From JBCCBV01 sp039033855 (GTDB taxonomy: Bacteria; Planctomycetota; Phycisphaerae; Phycisphaerales; Phycisphaeraceae), in contig JBCCBV010000006.1 in NCBI GenBank assembly GCA_039033855.1, positions 111,583 through 175,582 of the forward strand: a stretch of DNA of 64,000 nucleotides, in the 5' to 3' direction. Both the position numbers and the translations under genes were made by a program. Shown here piece by piece: positions 62,330 to 64,000 of the stretch. The notes beneath the pieces were generated by a model that saw only the letters and a program-made list of their open reading frames with translations, was not told the DNA's origin and searched no databases. Position 1 is the stretch's first letter. Each line of letters starts with the position of its first letter.

Positions 62330-63868
62330 TCACACCCCCAGTTTCTCCAGAATCATCTTCGAAACGACCTTGGGGTTGGCCTGGCCCTTGGAGAGCTTCA
62401 TGACCGCGCCCATGATGGCGCCGACGGCCTTGGCCTTGCCGCCGCGGACGTCTTCGACGGCCTTGGCCAGCTTGGGGTCGGCGATCGCCTGATCGACCCA
62501 GGCCTCGAGCGCCGAGTCGTCGCTGACCTGCACCAGGCCGCCCTGCTCGGCGAGTTGGTCGGCGGGCGCATCGGATTCGCAGGCGAGCGCCAGCACCTTT
62601 TCGACCCCGCCGGATGAGATCGTGCCGTCGGCGGCCAGCTTGAGCGCCCCGGCGATCTGTTCGGGCGAGGCACCCAGGTCCGCCACGGCCACGCCGCGCT
62701 CGTTGGCCAGCTTGGTCCCGGCGTTGAGCAGCATCACGGCCGACTTCTTCGCGTCGGCGCCGGCGGCGACCACGTTCTCGTAAAGAGTGGTGAGTCCGGG
62801 GTCGTCGACGATCGCCCGGGCGTCTTCCGGCTTCAGCCCGACCCGGTCGAGGTAACGCACATACCGGTCGACGGGCGGCTCGGGCAGTTCGGCCCGCACC
62901 GATTCGACGAACGCCGGGTCGAGCCGCACCGGCGCCAGGTCGGGGTCGGGGAAGTAGCGGTAGTCGTGGGCGTCTTCCTTTTCGCGCTGGGGGGTTGTGA
63001 CGAGCTTGGCGTCGTCCCACCCGCGGGTGGACTTGGCGCCGGAGCCCATGACCTTGCCGGTGGCGAGCCATTCGTCGATCTGGCGGTCGTACTCGTGGGT
63101 GATGGCACCGTGCACCGCGCGGAAGGAGTTGAGGTTTTTGATCTCGACGATGGGGGTCTTGAACACCTGGCCGTCGGGCGCGGTAATCACAACGTTGATG
63201 TTGGGCTCGAACCGCATGTGGCCCTTCTGCATGACGCCCTGGGTGACGCCGAGGTGTCGGCAGAGGTCGCGCAGGGCCATGCAGAACGCCACGGCCTGGT
63301 CGGCGGACTCGAAGTCGGGTTCGGTCACGATCTCCAGCAGCGGCGTGCCCGCCCGGTTGAGGTCGACGATTGAGTGCGGGATCGGCGCGCCGCCGGGCGC
63401 TTCGTGCAGGAGCTTGCCGGCGTCTTCTTCCAGGTGGGCCCGGATGATGCCCACGACCTTGCCCGAAGGCCGGCCGTCGGGACCGGGCAGCTCGAACTGG
63501 CCGTGCTCGCACAGCGGCAGGTCGTACTGGCTGATCTGGTAGTTCTTGGGCAGGTCGGGGTAGTAGTAGCTCTTGCGGTCCCACTTGGTGAACGGCGCGA
63601 TGGTGCACCCGAGCGCCAGGCCGACACGGACCGACATCTCCAGCGCCTGGCGGTTCATCACCGGCAGCGTGCCGGGCATACCGATCACCACCGGGCTGAG
63701 CAGGGTGTTGGGCTCGGCGTCGCCGTAGTCGGCGTGGGCCACGTTGGGCGCCGCGGTCCACATCTTGGTGCGGGTGGCCAGCTCGACGTGGACCTCGAGC
63801 CCGACCACCAGACGGCATTGGAGTTGGCTGCGGGCGTAGGCGGGTTTGGCGGGGGCAGCAATGGTCAT
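62330..63868 (-). CDS. gatB: Aspartyl/glutamyl-tRNA amidotransferase subunit B
   Basis: 512-aa subunit of the GatCAB complex that converts Glu-tRNA(Gln) or Asp-tRNA(Asn) to the amidated form. The start MTIAAPAKPA is followed by LVVGLEVHVELATRTKMW, NTLLSPVVIGMPGTLPVMNRQALE, FTKWDRKSYYYPDLPKNYQISQYD and DLNRAGTPLLEIVTEPD; the C-terminal YqeY-like domain (about 400-512) is complete. No gatA or gatC is in the window. The start is the ATG at 63868; the open upstream 34 residues are not homologous. Confidence 0.97.
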   Translation of the reverse strand: MTIAAPAKPAYARSQLQCRLVVGLEVHVELATRTKMWTAAPNVAHADYGDAEPNTLLSPVVIGMPGTLPVMNRQALEMSVRVGLALGCTIAPFTKWDRKSYYYPDLPKNYQISQYDLPLCEHGQFELPGPDGRPSGKVVGIIRAHLEEDAGKLLHEAPGGAPIPHSIVDLNRAGTPLLEIVTEPDFESADQAVAFCMALRDLCRHLGVTQGVMQKGHMRFEPNINVVITAPDGQVFKTPIVEIKNLNSFRAVHGAITHEYDRQIDEWLATGKVMGSGAKSTRGWDDAKLVTTPQREKEDAHDYRYFPDPDLAPVRLDPAFVESVRAELPEPPVDRYVRYLDRVGLKPEDARAIVDDPGLTTLYENVVAAGADAKKSAVMLLNAGTKLANERGVAVADLGASPEQIAGALKLAADGTISSGGVEKVLALACESDAPADQLAEQGGLVQVSDDSALEAWVDQAIADPKLAKAVEDVRGGKAKAVGAIMGAVMKLSKGQANPKVVSKMILEKLGV

Positions 63869-64000
63869 GGGGCGATGATCGCAAGCGAGTCCGGCCGGGG
63901 CAAACGCGTGTCGATGCTCCGCAGTTCCATAGAGGCGCTTCAAGGCACTGTCGTGAGGCGGGAGCTTCATGGCGTCTTGATGCGTGGGCTCGCGCTCAAG

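Overview
This is about 64 kb of chromosome from a high-GC bacterium, by gross inspection roughly two-thirds G+C. The gene content points to a planctomycete, most likely class Phycisphaerae. The reasons are the paired ExbD genes beside a TolQ/ExbB gene, many secreted TPR or HEAT proteins with no close family, a bacterial sucrose synthesis gene pair, a standalone AICAR transformylase, a PNPase with an RG-rich tail, and frequent GTG/TTG (once apparently CTG) starts with 4-nt stop/start overlaps. The phylum placement is inference; no rRNA lies in the window. I see no tRNA, rRNA, CRISPR array, prophage or transposase.

Layout. 0-2.3 kb: queG and, convergent to it, an aldo/keto reductase. 2.3-10.9 kb: seven minus-strand genes forming an apparent operon (VWA, VWA, secreted TPR-like, ExbB/TolQ, ExbD, ExbD, large secreted TPR-like). 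It looks like an ion-driven envelope machine in which membrane-anchored VWA proteins replace TonB. 11.4-15.8 kb: sucrose-phosphate synthase, sucrose-phosphatase, purA and uppS. 16-24.9 kb: a secreted protein of unknown family, a second aldo/keto reductase, an AEC transporter, an 11-bp minisatellite, an HDOD protein, a MscS channel, a lipoprotein phosphoesterase and an AICAR transformylase. 25-29.4 kb: two small membrane proteins, a fusion of a catalytically degenerate sucrose-phosphatase-like domain with a GH100-like glycosidase, an NtrB-like kinase and a cold-shock protein. 29.6-33.3 kb: pnp, rpsO and an unknown protein. 33.7-40.3 kb: a HEAT protein with a membrane partner, a CYTH protein, an ABC-F ATPase and a HEAT lipoprotein.

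40.4-45.7 kb: a complete phosphate operon (pstS, pstC, pstA, pstB and a PhoU-like gene). 45.7-50.8 kb: a small unknown protein, an RsbW-like/STAS pair running directly into mlaE-mlaF-mlaD and a TPR lipoprotein. 50.8-52.4 kb: an isolated fliN and an M16-family protein lacking its zinc motif. 52.5-60 kb: an oligopeptide-type ABC operon with two C-type permeases, one B-type permease, one ATPase and a membrane-tethered binding protein. 60.1-63.9 kb: two MsrB proteins (one cytosolic, one lipoprotein) flanked by a REP-like inverted repeat, a lower-GC gene with a nucleotidyl-cyclase-like pattern, and gatB.

The most novel candidates are the VWA/ExbBD/TPR operon, the pseudo-phosphatase/GH100 fusion that probably belongs with sucrose metabolism, the partner-switch pair fused by operon to the Mla lipid transporter, and the cyclase-like accessory gene beside gatB.
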